A stretch of DNA of 64,000 bases from Candidatus Latescibacterota bacterium (GTDB lineage Bacteria > Latescibacterota > UBA2968 > UBA8231): contig JAJDUT010000113.1 in NCBI GenBank assembly GCA_022826515.1, positions 82,578 through 146,577 of the forward strand, written 5' to 3'. The notes beneath the pieces are model-generated. The model made no database searches and was not told the DNA's origin. It saw nothing but the letters and a program-made list of their open reading frames with translations. Numbering within the stretch: the first letter of the stretch is position 1; each line of letters begins with the position of its first letter. This document shows positions 23,252 to 31,948 of this stretch, in pieces. The translations under genes were made by a program, and so were the position numbers.

Positions 23252-25960
23252 CTAATCTAGACCGGCGTACATCGTGGCAAAGGACACGCTGCCCGTCTCG
23301 GTCTCGCCATCTAGCGATCTTCTGGTCAATCTCATACCCATGTTCGTCAACAGCCGGTAACCGAGGTAGTTGGTGACGTTCGAGAACTGCACCGCTCCGA
23401 CGATCTCGGTGAAATCGTCCAAGAGTCCCTCCTTGACCGCGGTCTCCGATTTGCGCAGCTGGTTGAAGATCGTGTACTCCACACCGGCCTGCATGGTAGA
23501 AGAAGAAAAAAGCGGCCATCGCGCCAGCAGGGAGAGCTGCAGCGTGTCTTCTCTGCGCTCGGGCTCAGACCTGAGCGCCGGAGCCTCCAGCCTGAGTTCG
23601 TTCTTTATTCTCGGTATGAGATCGACATAGGCGACCTTGCGCTCGAGGTCCACCTTGTTGATGAGACCGAAGAAGGTGTAGTCCTCGCGCAGGTCGGACT
23701 GTCGTTCGTTCTGGTGCCAGCGATCGTATTTGAACTTACTCACGAAATTCACATCTTCGATCTTGGTGTATTTGAAGCTCATAAACGTGGAGTTTATCCA
23801 CGTGTCCTGAGCCGCTAAGGGATCGACGGTTGGAACGTTCCGCCGCTCGAACTCGTTCCACTGGCGAAGATGGTTCTCGATGTTGTCCTTGGCGATTCTG
23901 AAGTTCTCGTAGATCGTCAGCCGGCCCAGACCCGGATAGTCCCGTTCGAGGGCGAAGAGCACGTAGTTTGTCGTGTTCTCCCGGTCACCTGCAATCAGCC
24001 GCTCATCCGTTCGTCCGACGGTCAGCCTGATGCCCGGCAGCAGGTCCACGCCGCCGTAGATGTTGTATCCTTTATGGTCCCGCGGGTAGGGAAAATCCGG
24101 CTCATCGTCGTTTTCGAACCGATCTACCCAGAGGTTGTTGTTCATGTCTAATCCGAACAGGTACTCCGGCCGGTCTGTTCCGTATCGCAAGAACGGCTCG
24201 TCGTAGTCCGGGACGAGATTGGGAAGGTCTTCGCTGTCGTTCTGGTTAAAATCGGATATGAAGTCGAGGTTTTCGTCGTACCCGGGAAACACCTCGATGT
24301 CTATGTCTTGAAATATCCTCTGCCAGTCGGGGAATCTGTCCTGATCGTCGTTGTCATCGACGAGCTCGTAGAAGAACCTCCCCTCGTCCGAGTAGTCTAT
24401 GTTGGTCTCGCCCCTGGCCAGTATGGCGCTGGTGTTGTAGTTGTGGGCCATGCTGTAGGCTTCGCTGAAGAAGAAGAACGGATGGGCGATCTTCGACAGA
24501 TTCAACATCCAGCCATCGCCTTGATCAGAGGCTCCCAGGTGCTTGGTGTGCGCCCTGTTGGGGTACTTCCTGTAACTCACGCTGCGGTCCCATTCTCCGT
24601 ACAAGTCGAATCCCCAGAGGCGGGTCGCCTCTAGCGTAAATCCGAATATCTCGGTGGCCGTCGGCAGACCATACGGGATCTTCAGGACGGTCAGGTTGGA
24701 GCCATCCTTGACGTTATCATCGGCCCTGGCAGCTAGCAGGTAAACGTTGGCCAACTGCCTGTCGAACTGGCGGTCTGAGGTCGTCTCGATTCTGTAGTCG
24801 TTGGCGACTACTAGCTCGAGTGTCACCATTCTTATCTCTGACGGATCCGGGCCTGTGTACGTCGCCACCGAGAAGTCATAGACCAGTTCGATTTGCTCGG
24901 AGCCGTTCGCCTCCCAGAACCCCAGCCGCTGAAAGCCGCCCTGGGGCTCGGGAATCAGCCCGACTTCGCTGGTCCGGACGGTCTTCCTTGCGAAACTCAC
25001 ATCCCCCGCTTCGTCGATCGTTTCGACGTCGGCCTCTATGATCATGTCCCACGCGAACAGCGTGGCACCGCCTTCGTTGTCCTCTGGCGAGTCGTCTGAG
25101 AGTCGCACGAAGACCTGGGTGACGTTCTCCGCGTTCTGACTGGAGGCGATCGAACCGCTGCGCGGGCTGCCCTCGAAGGCGTCGAGGAGCTGAGAGGAGT
25201 TGTGGGCGCTCACGTGGTTGACGCCGAGTTTGAGATAATCTCCAACCTGGGTCGTCGCGCGTCGGCCGGTCAGGGTCGTCGAGTTCGTCTGCTGGTTATT
25301 GGGGCTTCGCGAGCCGGCGGCACCCGGCGAGCTGATCCGCGAGAGGAGCGCCGTTACTTCGTACTTGTCGGACTGATAGTCGATCTGAATGCCGTCGAAC
25401 GCCGGCTTGGAGAAGGTCATCGGGGTCAGGGTCGACCGGATCTCGTCGCCGATGGTGATGGCCAGATTGTGCTGCCCCTTCTGATCGGAGGCTATGACCA
25501 GATTGCTGAAGAAACTCTGGAACCGTGCGGTCTTGAACAGGTTGCTTCCCCCCTGCTGGGGCTGGGTCTGGCTCCAGTCGTAGATCAGCCATCCTCTGGT
25601 GATGTACGAACCGTAGATGTCGTAGAAGTAGTCCCCCTCGAGATTGGTCGATACATAGCGCTGGTAGTGATCTCTCGCGTAGTTGCTGTACTCCCACTGC
25701 TTCCACTGATATTCGCGGAACAGCTCCTGTGGGACGTACCACTTCTTGACCGCGGGGTCTAGAGCGCCGAACAGGACGCCGGGCCCCGTCGGTTCAAACG
25801 TGAGCTCGCCGCCGCGGCGAAACCCCTTTAGCCGATCTCGATCGGGACCCTGGGCTTCCGAACGAGTACTGTGCAGCAGAATTGCCGAGACGATGGTACA
25901 CCAGATGGCCAGCGCACCGACTAGGCGCATCGCGGCTCTGACTGTATGACCGGTTACCAT
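23252..25960 (-). CDS. Large predicted outer-membrane beta-barrel protein
   Basis: A 902-aa protein with a signal peptide (residues about 10-36, ending 'SEAQ'). The remainder alternates polar and aromatic residues in short strands ('EGDYFYDIYGSYITRGWLIYDW', 'YEVTALLSRI', 'MLNLSKIAHPFFFFSEAYSM', 'LGYRLLTNMGMRLTRR'), typical of a barrel. An inserted Asp-rich segment (about 545-640, e.g. 'DFNQNDSEDLPNLVPDYDEP') may bind calcium. No TonB box or named family is recognised. It lies 27 bp after discoidin/FlgD paralog C and 32 bp before the SurA-like gene, which suggests that it takes part in export or anchoring of these proteins. GGGGGAG precedes the ATG. Confidence 0.7.
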   Translation of the reverse strand: MVTGHTVRAAMRLVGALAIWCTIVSAILLHSTRSEAQGPDRDRLKGFRRGGELTFEPTGPGVLFGALDPAVKKWYVPQELFREYQWKQWEYSNYARDHYQRYVSTNLEGDYFYDIYGSYITRGWLIYDWSQTQPQQGGSNLFKTARFQSFFSNLVIASDQKGQHNLAITIGDEIRSTLTPMTFSKPAFDGIQIDYQSDKYEVTALLSRISSPGAAGSRSPNNQQTNSTTLTGRRATTQVGDYLKLGVNHVSAHNSSQLLDAFEGSPRSGSIASSQNAENVTQVFVRLSDDSPEDNEGGATLFAWDMIIEADVETIDEAGDVSFARKTVRTSEVGLIPEPQGGFQRLGFWEANGSEQIELVYDFSVATYTGPDPSEIRMVTLELVVANDYRIETTSDRQFDRQLANVYLLAARADDNVKDGSNLTVLKIPYGLPTATEIFGFTLEATRLWGFDLYGEWDRSVSYRKYPNRAHTKHLGASDQGDGWMLNLSKIAHPFFFFSEAYSMAHNYNTSAILARGETNIDYSDEGRFFYELVDDNDDQDRFPDWQRIFQDIDIEVFPGYDENLDFISDFNQNDSEDLPNLVPDYDEPFLRYGTDRPEYLFGLDMNNNLWVDRFENDDEPDFPYPRDHKGYNIYGGVDLLPGIRLTVGRTDERLIAGDRENTTNYVLFALERDYPGLGRLTIYENFRIAKDNIENHLRQWNEFERRNVPTVDPLAAQDTWINSTFMSFKYTKIEDVNFVSKFKYDRWHQNERQSDLREDYTFFGLINKVDLERKVAYVDLIPRIKNELRLEAPALRSEPERREDTLQLSLLARWPLFSSSTMQAGVEYTIFNQLRKSETAVKEGLLDDFTEIVGAVQFSNVTNYLGYRLLTNMGMRLTRRSLDGETETGSVSFATMYAGLD

Positions 25961-25987
25961 GTGACTCCCCCTATCCTTCGCGAAAAA

Positions 25988-27733
25988 TCAATAGACCAAA
26001 GGCGCGATCGCAGTCTTGCTCTCCTTGCCTGTATCTGCAGCGACTTCCACGCGCACGAGGTAAATTCCCGGCGCTAGCATTTGTCCGTTGTCGTCTGCGC
26101 CGTCCCAGACTCTCTGATATCTTCCGCCGATGTCGAGGTCGGAGTAGATCACCCTTCTGAGTCGACCGGCGAGGTCGTAAACTTGTACCGACACCGGAGT
26201 ACCGCCTGTCAGGTTGACGATATCGTAGGTGACGATGGTCTGGTCGTTAACGCCATCGCCATTGGGCGTAAACGGAGCCGGGGCAACCTCGAGGAAGTGG
26301 ATGCGGTTGTCGGCGACCCGGGTGGTGACCGACAGGTCGTCGCCCTCGGCGACGGGGTCCGCGTCCACGTCGCCCTCGACGAGCGTCTGCGGCAAGTTCT
26401 GCGGTCTTTCGGTGTCGAAGACCCTGCCGATGAAGACGGTGTTGTAGTGCAGCGCGATGCTCTCGAACACGACGCGCAGCAGCCGGTCGTCACCGGTGAT
26501 CCTCGGGAAGCTGATTCGGACGCCGACGATGTTGCCGTCGTCGTCTTTGGTGTCCTCCTTGTCCCACGCCACGTCGGTCCCGTCGATCTGGACCGATCGG
26601 ATGACCTCCACCGGTGCCTGCGTCTTGATGTCGAGCTGGTCGAAACCGCTGCTGTTGTAGCTACGCACCCAGTAGGTCAGCTCGGTCGCCTGCCCGATCA
26701 CGGCGTCCTGGGGCCACACCTCTCCCACCACGGAATCGGCCAGCGCTGGCGAGACCTCCACGGCGATCGAATCGACCGTCGCGGCCGAAAGGATGTCGCT
26801 GCTCTGGAACAGAACGCGAAACTGCCAGTACTGGCGGGGTGCAGGTGATACGACCGGTGTACGGACTCCGGCCGGATAGGGAAGAGACCATCCGCTCCAC
26901 TTTAGGCTATCGCTCGGGTCCGGCGTGTGGCCACTCCGGGTGGATACGGTAGCAGATACCTTGGCAGGCTCTCCTATCGTCTCCTTTGCCCACGTTATAT
27001 CGCCGAAGACGGCGGCCCGACCCTCATCGAACACATTCGAAATGTACGTAGCAGCAGATGTGAAACCTTCGCCGAAGATCTCAAACTCGTCGATCTCCCA
27101 TTCCCCGCGAACGAGCTGTTTCACTTCTATGAAACGCACGAACTGCAGCGGCACGGCTAGGTCGACGACCGGGTCGAGATTGCGCTCGACTGTCTTGAAG
27201 AGTCTGAGATCGGGATTTCCAGAAACGGTCTGCTGCTCCTCGCTGCCGTCGTTCAGCCTCACCAAGTAACCCTTCAGGAAGAATTCCTCAAACCCTTCGC
27301 GGGGGAAAAATCTGATCCTGTTGACTCCGAAACGCTCGCCCAGATCAAATCTCAGTATGATCCCGGTGGCTGACGGGATCTTGATTTCGAAGGCCGTGTT
27401 CCTGCCGTCCACCATGTTGTCCAACAAGTTCTCGAATTCACTCTGGGTGACTTCGAGGACCGTGCGCGCATTTGGCGACGTTATTTGCCCCCCCCTTTCG
27501 ATCAACTTCAGGGAAATATTGTCTTCAGGATCGTTCTGTAAAGGTTGAATGGAACCGGGGTTGGCTGCGAAATCGATGACCGCTATCTCGGAATACTCCT
27601 GATCCCAGGCGCGGGAACCCGGGCCACCTCCGAAGACGATCGTCTCTCCATTGCCTGCCGCCGCAAGTCCGAGGAGAGCTACGGACAGAACGGGCAGGGC
27701 CACTGCTCTATGAGGTGATGTTCCAGTTATCAC
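25988..27733 (-). CDS. Secreted discoidin/FlgD-Ig family surface protein (paralog C)
   Basis: About 581 aa from GTG 27733, which places a signal peptide ('AVALPVLSVALLGLAAAGNG') at the start; the frame is open further upstream into the previous gene. It has one discoidin-like region (about 95-225; 'LRFDLGERFGVNRIRFF'), then 'VSPAPRQYWQFRVLFQ', 'VGEVWPQDAVIGQATELTYW', and a C-terminal FlgD-type Ig domain ('PFTPNGDGVNDQTIV', 'VYDLAGRLRRVIY', 'WDGADDNGQMLAPGIYLVRV', ending in Tyr). It is the shortest of the four paralogs. It lies 38 bp after paralog D and 27 bp before the barrel gene. Confidence 0.78.
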   Translation of the reverse strand: MITGTSPHRAVALPVLSVALLGLAAAGNGETIVFGGGPGSRAWDQEYSEIAVIDFAANPGSIQPLQNDPEDNISLKLIERGGQITSPNARTVLEVTQSEFENLLDNMVDGRNTAFEIKIPSATGIILRFDLGERFGVNRIRFFPREGFEEFFLKGYLVRLNDGSEEQQTVSGNPDLRLFKTVERNLDPVVDLAVPLQFVRFIEVKQLVRGEWEIDEFEIFGEGFTSAATYISNVFDEGRAAVFGDITWAKETIGEPAKVSATVSTRSGHTPDPSDSLKWSGWSLPYPAGVRTPVVSPAPRQYWQFRVLFQSSDILSAATVDSIAVEVSPALADSVVGEVWPQDAVIGQATELTYWVRSYNSSGFDQLDIKTQAPVEVIRSVQIDGTDVAWDKEDTKDDDGNIVGVRISFPRITGDDRLLRVVFESIALHYNTVFIGRVFDTERPQNLPQTLVEGDVDADPVAEGDDLSVTTRVADNRIHFLEVAPAPFTPNGDGVNDQTIVTYDIVNLTGGTPVSVQVYDLAGRLRRVIYSDLDIGGRYQRVWDGADDNGQMLAPGIYLVRVEVAADTGKESKTAIAPLVY

Positions 27734-27771
27734 TTGCTGAACACGGGCTCCTTGGTGTCTTGGCGCGGAGA

Positions 27772-30504
27772 CTAGTAGGCGACGCTCACCAATCGATGGG
27801 CCGAGGTTTTCTTCTCGGATGTCGAATCCACTTTTAGGTCGATGCGCATCAGATAGATCCCCGGTGGCACGACCGCTCCCGACTGGTCGACGCCCGTCCA
27901 CGTCACCGTATGACGGCCTGCCGTTATGGTCGTCTCGGCTATACGCGCCACCGGCCGCCCGCCCAGATCGTACACATCCACTTGGACCGGCGTCGAACTG
28001 AGCACCCGCAGCAGCGAAAAACTGACCTCCAGCTCGTCGTTGACGCCGTCGCCATTGGGCGTGAAAACGCGATCGACCTGTAGATCCCCCAGCAACTCGC
28101 CGCGCTCCAGCGCCAGCACCACCGTCGTCTCGCTGTCCACAACCCCGTTGGCATCGCCGTCATCCACCCGCTGCCACGAGTTTTCGAACGCCGAGTGCCC
28201 CATGGAGCCGATGAAAAACGTGTTGTACCCAAATATGGTCGTCTCGAACTGAAGCTCCACCAGCGCTGATCCACTCGTCGTCTTGATCGCAGCCGGCAGG
28301 CGCACCCACAGCGAATCCGTCTCCATCACCACCTCGAACCCCTCGCTTCCCGCCGTATACGTCACGGCGTCCTGCCCCGTCACGGCTACACTCACCTGTT
28401 TCAGCTTCATGGCGACGCCGTCGGGCGCCTCGATGAGGATCTCGTCGAACCCCCTACTGCCCGCCTCGAAGGTCGAACGGATGAAATACGATAGCTGCTG
28501 CTTTGCGCCGATCTCTTCCAGACGCGAGGGCAGCACCTCGCCCACGATCGCGTCGGCCACCGGCGTCACAAAGTTCAGCGCTACCGAACGCAGCGTGGCC
28601 GCCGCCTTGGGGTCTTCTGTCAGGAAGATCGCCCTGATGGCGACGAACCGTCTGGGACTGGGTGAGGTAATTTTTGCGCCTGAATCGAAGTAAGGCTGAC
28701 TCCAGCTGCTCCAATCATTGCCCGGGCGCGTCTCGGTTAAGACCGGCCCTACCGAAGCATCCCCAAAGAACTTCTTGTCCGTCTCCCAAGCCTTGGCCGC
28801 CTCCTCTTCGGTGCCCGGGTATTGATCCCCGTTCTTCTTGTAGTAGCGGGTTATGCTCTCGACCGTATCGCCGGTGCGGGTTTGCAAAATTAGATTCGCA
28901 CCCGGCGGCACGTCGGCCTCCCACTCGATGGAAGCGAGGTTCCGAGGGGTCCGCGCCACCTCTATGAACGGGGCTTCCCCGCCGAACTCAGACGAGATCT
29001 GCGACTCCGGCAGGAACCCTTCCCCGAAAAACTGGACCTCCGACACCCCGTGGCTCCCTTGCCCGGGCTCGTACGTGGAGCGGTCGTGGAGCCTATAGGT
29101 AAAGGCAAAATGCTCGACCTTCGCGAGCGGGAACTTGAAGTCGTGGAAATTCTGTCCCCGCACGATGTCGCTGAGCGACCCCACCGTCTTCCAGGCCAGT
29201 TCGCCTCCGGCATTGGTGGAGCCGTCCGAGAGCTGAATGCGGTAGGCTCTGAACGGAGGTGGGTTGGGGAGGGCGTGGAGTATTCTGATATTGTCGACAA
29301 AGTAGGAGCCTCCGAGATCTATGAACATCGAGCGCTCCGCATCCCGCGGATCCGCAATCGGCAACTTGTTGGGATCGTAACTCCCGTTGGCAGACCAGAA
29401 CACGACCTCGCCGAAGAGGTCTCCATCTACCACGGCCGCCCCCTTGTTGACATTCTCCCGGGCGGTCACCCTGCCGCCCCGCTCCAGTACGCCCGTGCCG
29501 ATGTTGTCGCCGATGGTCCAGACCTCGATCTCGGCCAGCCTCGGTATTTCGCGGCGGTAGTAAACTACCGGCCCCTGCCGCTCCGTGCCCGCCAGAGCTT
29601 CCCAATCCTCTTTCCCATCCAGCAACCTCTCCTCCCCCGATGCCTCGCGGCGGAAGTAGTCTATCTCTCCCTGTTGGTCGGCTGGCAGACTATCGTATTC
29701 GGACTGGGAAACCTGCCTCGCCCGGCCGAAGTCGCTATGCGTGATCCCCACCCCGACGTATTGGATGACGTCGCCGGTGAAGTCGCCCCGTGCATCGGGC
29801 CACTTCGTTGGTAGCTGTTTGGTCAGATCGATCGCGAAAACCCGCTCGTTCTTGATCGGTTTGTCCGTGGCGAAGCGCGTCCGAAAAAGGAGCTGACCGA
29901 GTGTTTTCTGTCCTTGTGAAGTGGTCACCTTGAACTGCAGAAAAGGGTCTCCCAGCTCTTCACCGACAAACTTGAGGACGATCTTGGTGGCCGATACCGT
30001 CCGCCCCAGATCGATCTGCACCCACCAGTCCTGCAACAGGTCGGAGGGGTCCGGTTCCCAGAAGGTGTCCATCCTGCCATCCATGAGGTCGATGCCGCTC
30101 GAGCGATTGGATCCGGCATTCAACACACCGCCGCCGAAATCGACGGCATTGAGGACGGCGTTGATGCCGGGAACCACGACTTCCTCGCCATCTATTTCCA
30201 GTCTCGTGTGCTTGCGGATGAAGGCGGGCTTCACTCCCTCATCGCTGATCTGGACCGTGTTGGCAGCGGAGTGCCAGTGTTCCCAATGCGCCCTCGAATC
30301 GACGACCACCCTGCCTGAGTCCAGCGAATACCCTTCCTGTCCCCAGCACGGACTTACCGCCGACAACGTCAACGCGGAACAGACGAGTGCCGCGCGGAGG
30401 GGGTCCGTTAGTCGTTGAGCGCCGACCCATCCCCGCTTGCGGTGCTTTCTACCTACGCCGATTCGGGGTCTTGTCGAATTCAGCAATAGCGCCGATGAGC
30501 GCAC
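27772..30504 (-). CDS. Secreted discoidin/FlgD-Ig family surface protein (paralog D)
   Basis: About 910 aa. GTG 30504 is chosen because AAGGAG lies 6 bases upstream and a signal peptide (about residues 30-55, ending 'SPCWGQ') follows; the longer frame runs through a terminator. Two discoidin-like regions are present: about 85-220 ('WWVQIDLGRTVSATKIVLKF') and about 330-500 ('MFIDLGGSYFVDNIRILHAL'). Between them is an unusual insert (about 245-310) rich in Glu/Gln/Arg/Tyr ('SGEERLLDGKEDWEALAG'). Then come 'ITSPSPRRFVAIRAIF', 'VGEVLPSRLEEIGAKQQLSY' and the FlgD-type Ig domain ('VFTPNGDGVNDELEV', 'VYDLGGRPVARI', 'VVPPGIYLMRIDL'). It is the largest paralog and sits next to C. Confidence 0.8.
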   Translation of the reverse strand: MRSSALLLNSTRPRIGVGRKHRKRGWVGAQRLTDPLRAALVCSALTLSAVSPCWGQEGYSLDSGRVVVDSRAHWEHWHSAANTVQISDEGVKPAFIRKHTRLEIDGEEVVVPGINAVLNAVDFGGGVLNAGSNRSSGIDLMDGRMDTFWEPDPSDLLQDWWVQIDLGRTVSATKIVLKFVGEELGDPFLQFKVTTSQGQKTLGQLLFRTRFATDKPIKNERVFAIDLTKQLPTKWPDARGDFTGDVIQYVGVGITHSDFGRARQVSQSEYDSLPADQQGEIDYFRREASGEERLLDGKEDWEALAGTERQGPVVYYRREIPRLAEIEVWTIGDNIGTGVLERGGRVTARENVNKGAAVVDGDLFGEVVFWSANGSYDPNKLPIADPRDAERSMFIDLGGSYFVDNIRILHALPNPPPFRAYRIQLSDGSTNAGGELAWKTVGSLSDIVRGQNFHDFKFPLAKVEHFAFTYRLHDRSTYEPGQGSHGVSEVQFFGEGFLPESQISSEFGGEAPFIEVARTPRNLASIEWEADVPPGANLILQTRTGDTVESITRYYKKNGDQYPGTEEEAAKAWETDKKFFGDASVGPVLTETRPGNDWSSWSQPYFDSGAKITSPSPRRFVAIRAIFLTEDPKAAATLRSVALNFVTPVADAIVGEVLPSRLEEIGAKQQLSYFIRSTFEAGSRGFDEILIEAPDGVAMKLKQVSVAVTGQDAVTYTAGSEGFEVVMETDSLWVRLPAAIKTTSGSALVELQFETTIFGYNTFFIGSMGHSAFENSWQRVDDGDANGVVDSETTVVLALERGELLGDLQVDRVFTPNGDGVNDELEVSFSLLRVLSSTPVQVDVYDLGGRPVARIAETTITAGRHTVTWTGVDQSGAVVPPGIYLMRIDLKVDSTSEKKTSAHRLVSVAY

Positions 30505-30516
30505 TTCTTTCTCCTT

Positions 30517-30553
30517 AAAAAAAGGGGGGCGAGGATCAACGATCTCGCCCCCC
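30517..30553 (-). terminator. Intrinsic terminator between CBM9-like gene and paralog D
   Basis: On the minus strand a perfect 10-bp GC stem (GGGGGGCGAG with CTCGCCCCCC, 10-nt loop) is followed by seven T. It lies 43 bases after the stop of the CBM9-like gene. The Shine-Dalgarno of paralog D (AAGGAG) begins right after the T-run, so the terminator probably gives partial read-through and makes the first gene more abundant than the rest. Confidence 0.85.
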
Positions 30554-30595
30554 TTCAACAACAGCCGTCTTGGGTCCTTACAGCCGACTTTTCCC

Positions 30596-31507
30596 CTATT
30601 TGGAGAAGCCCGCCTTAATGCGGGCCCAGCTGTCTTCCTCGACCGCTGTGGCGTCGGAGTCGGACACCCAGTTGTTTGCGTCAAAACCAAGTAGCACGTA
30701 GTCCACCAGCGAGTCGGCGTGGAAGTACATGTTGATGTCGCCAGTGGAGACCCAGTAGCCGTTATACGAATTGCCCGGGCCGTTGTCATCGTCCTGAATG
30801 GCCATGCCGACGCCCATGACTTGGCCTTCCTCCAAGTCGTGGATAATCAGGTCGGGATCGTCGGGACCGGTCGAACTGGCAGGCAGGTCGTCGAAGGTGG
30901 TGAACCAACTCTCCTGAAAGAGGGTGGCGGGTCCACCGGCCTCGCCCTCGACGTTCCATCTGATGCCGGCGTAAGGCTCCACAGAAGCCCATACTCCGCC
31001 GCCCCACAACCACAACTGAGCCTCCTGATGGAGCGACTGCTGCCAGTCCTGCGCGGTGGCCCCGGCCCATCGCTCCGGATCTAGGCCTTCAATGTCTCCT
31101 TGGAACTGCCCGCCGCTGTGGTCGGCATCGAGCACGAGCTCGAGTTTGTCATTGGTGTCGTCGAGGGTGCCGTACCAGAGGTCGTCGAACCTTTCCTCCA
31201 TGACGTACACAAGGTTGGTCTCTGGGCTCCAGCCGACGATGATGCGCTCGGCGAGATTGCCCGGATCCGGATCACCCTGGGTGCCCGTGACGACCTCGAC
31301 TAGGTCATCTTGGGTTACCCAGAAAATAGACGGTACGTTGTCCCAATCGCCGAGATCTCCGTCCATCACGACGTCCCTGATTCCATCGACGTCGATGGGC
31401 ACCTGTACCGCCGCCCAGTTCCGGTCTGTCCGCTGGTGGGCCGAACTCGGAGTGAAGGAGGCGAGAACGAGGCCCAAAACGGTAGCTATGATGATAATTT
31501 TCTTCAC
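30596..31507 (-). CDS. Secreted CBM9-like protein
   Basis: About 303 aa from GTG 31507, preferred because AAAGGAG lies 8 bases upstream and the signal peptide ('VKKIIIIATVLGLVLASF') starts there; ATG 31525 has no ribosome-binding site. The mature chain opens with the CBM9-like pattern 'VVMDGDLGDWDNVPSIFWV', then 'NLVYVMEERFDDLWYG' and 'KLELVLDADHSGGQF', which line up with the CBM9 part of the gene at 6772. It has no PKD domain. It contains many Trp and Asp, as expected for a ligand-binding sandwich. It is the first gene of the minus-strand cluster and is cut off from the others by an intrinsic terminator. Confidence 0.72.
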   Translation of the reverse strand: MKKIIIIATVLGLVLASFTPSSAHQRTDRNWAAVQVPIDVDGIRDVVMDGDLGDWDNVPSIFWVTQDDLVEVVTGTQGDPDPGNLAERIIVGWSPETNLVYVMEERFDDLWYGTLDDTNDKLELVLDADHSGGQFQGDIEGLDPERWAGATAQDWQQSLHQEAQLWLWGGGVWASVEPYAGIRWNVEGEAGGPATLFQESWFTTFDDLPASSTGPDDPDLIIHDLEEGQVMGVGMAIQDDDNGPGNSYNGYWVSTGDINMYFHADSLVDYVLLGFDANNWVSDSDATAVEEDSWARIKAGFSK

Positions 31508-31948
31508 TGTTGTTTCTCCTTTCATCTATAGAAAGATGACTACTGCTACTGCGTTGATTTGTGAAATGCGGGCTTTTCCCTTGAACACCTCCTTTCAGCG
31601 CACCATTCGCTCAGCGAGCGAGAGCAAATGGGACTGGTGATTTTGCGTGCAATGATTAGGCTTAATATCGGGAAATTTGCCCGGAAATCCAAGTAAAACT
31701 TCCAGCATGTTGATGCCCAACCTCGAGACCGACCTGACGGGTGATAGCCTTGGAGCGTCCCCGTCCCTCGTCGTTGTAGAGCGCGTTGTTAGAGGCATTA
31801 TCGGGGGTATCCATTTAACCGGACCTGGGGTATCTTAATCAGGAGCGCAGAACATGAGACGGCGAATGCTCCATCTGGTATTGCTAGGCGGAGGACGAAG
31901 CCCAGTCGCTGCTGCCTCCTCACTGGGTAACTCTTGCACAAGGCGTAG
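31508..31948. other. Intergenic region between divergent genes
   Basis: About 440 bp that must hold the promoter of the minus-strand CBM9/FlgD cluster and any promoter of the plus-strand SGNH gene. Only short low-quality frames are present. Composition shifts from GC-rich to AT-rich toward the right, which suggests a junction. I see no clear operator, RNA or terminator. Confidence 0.4.

Noticed and set aside
30505..30789. N-terminal extension of paralog D by 95 residues
   Set aside because: It would run through a strong terminator and overlap the upstream gene. GTG 30,504 has a proper ribosome-binding site followed by a signal peptide.
31595..31798. Minus-strand frame of 67 codons in the intergenic region
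   Set aside because: No ribosome-binding site or known motif, and composition is mixed.
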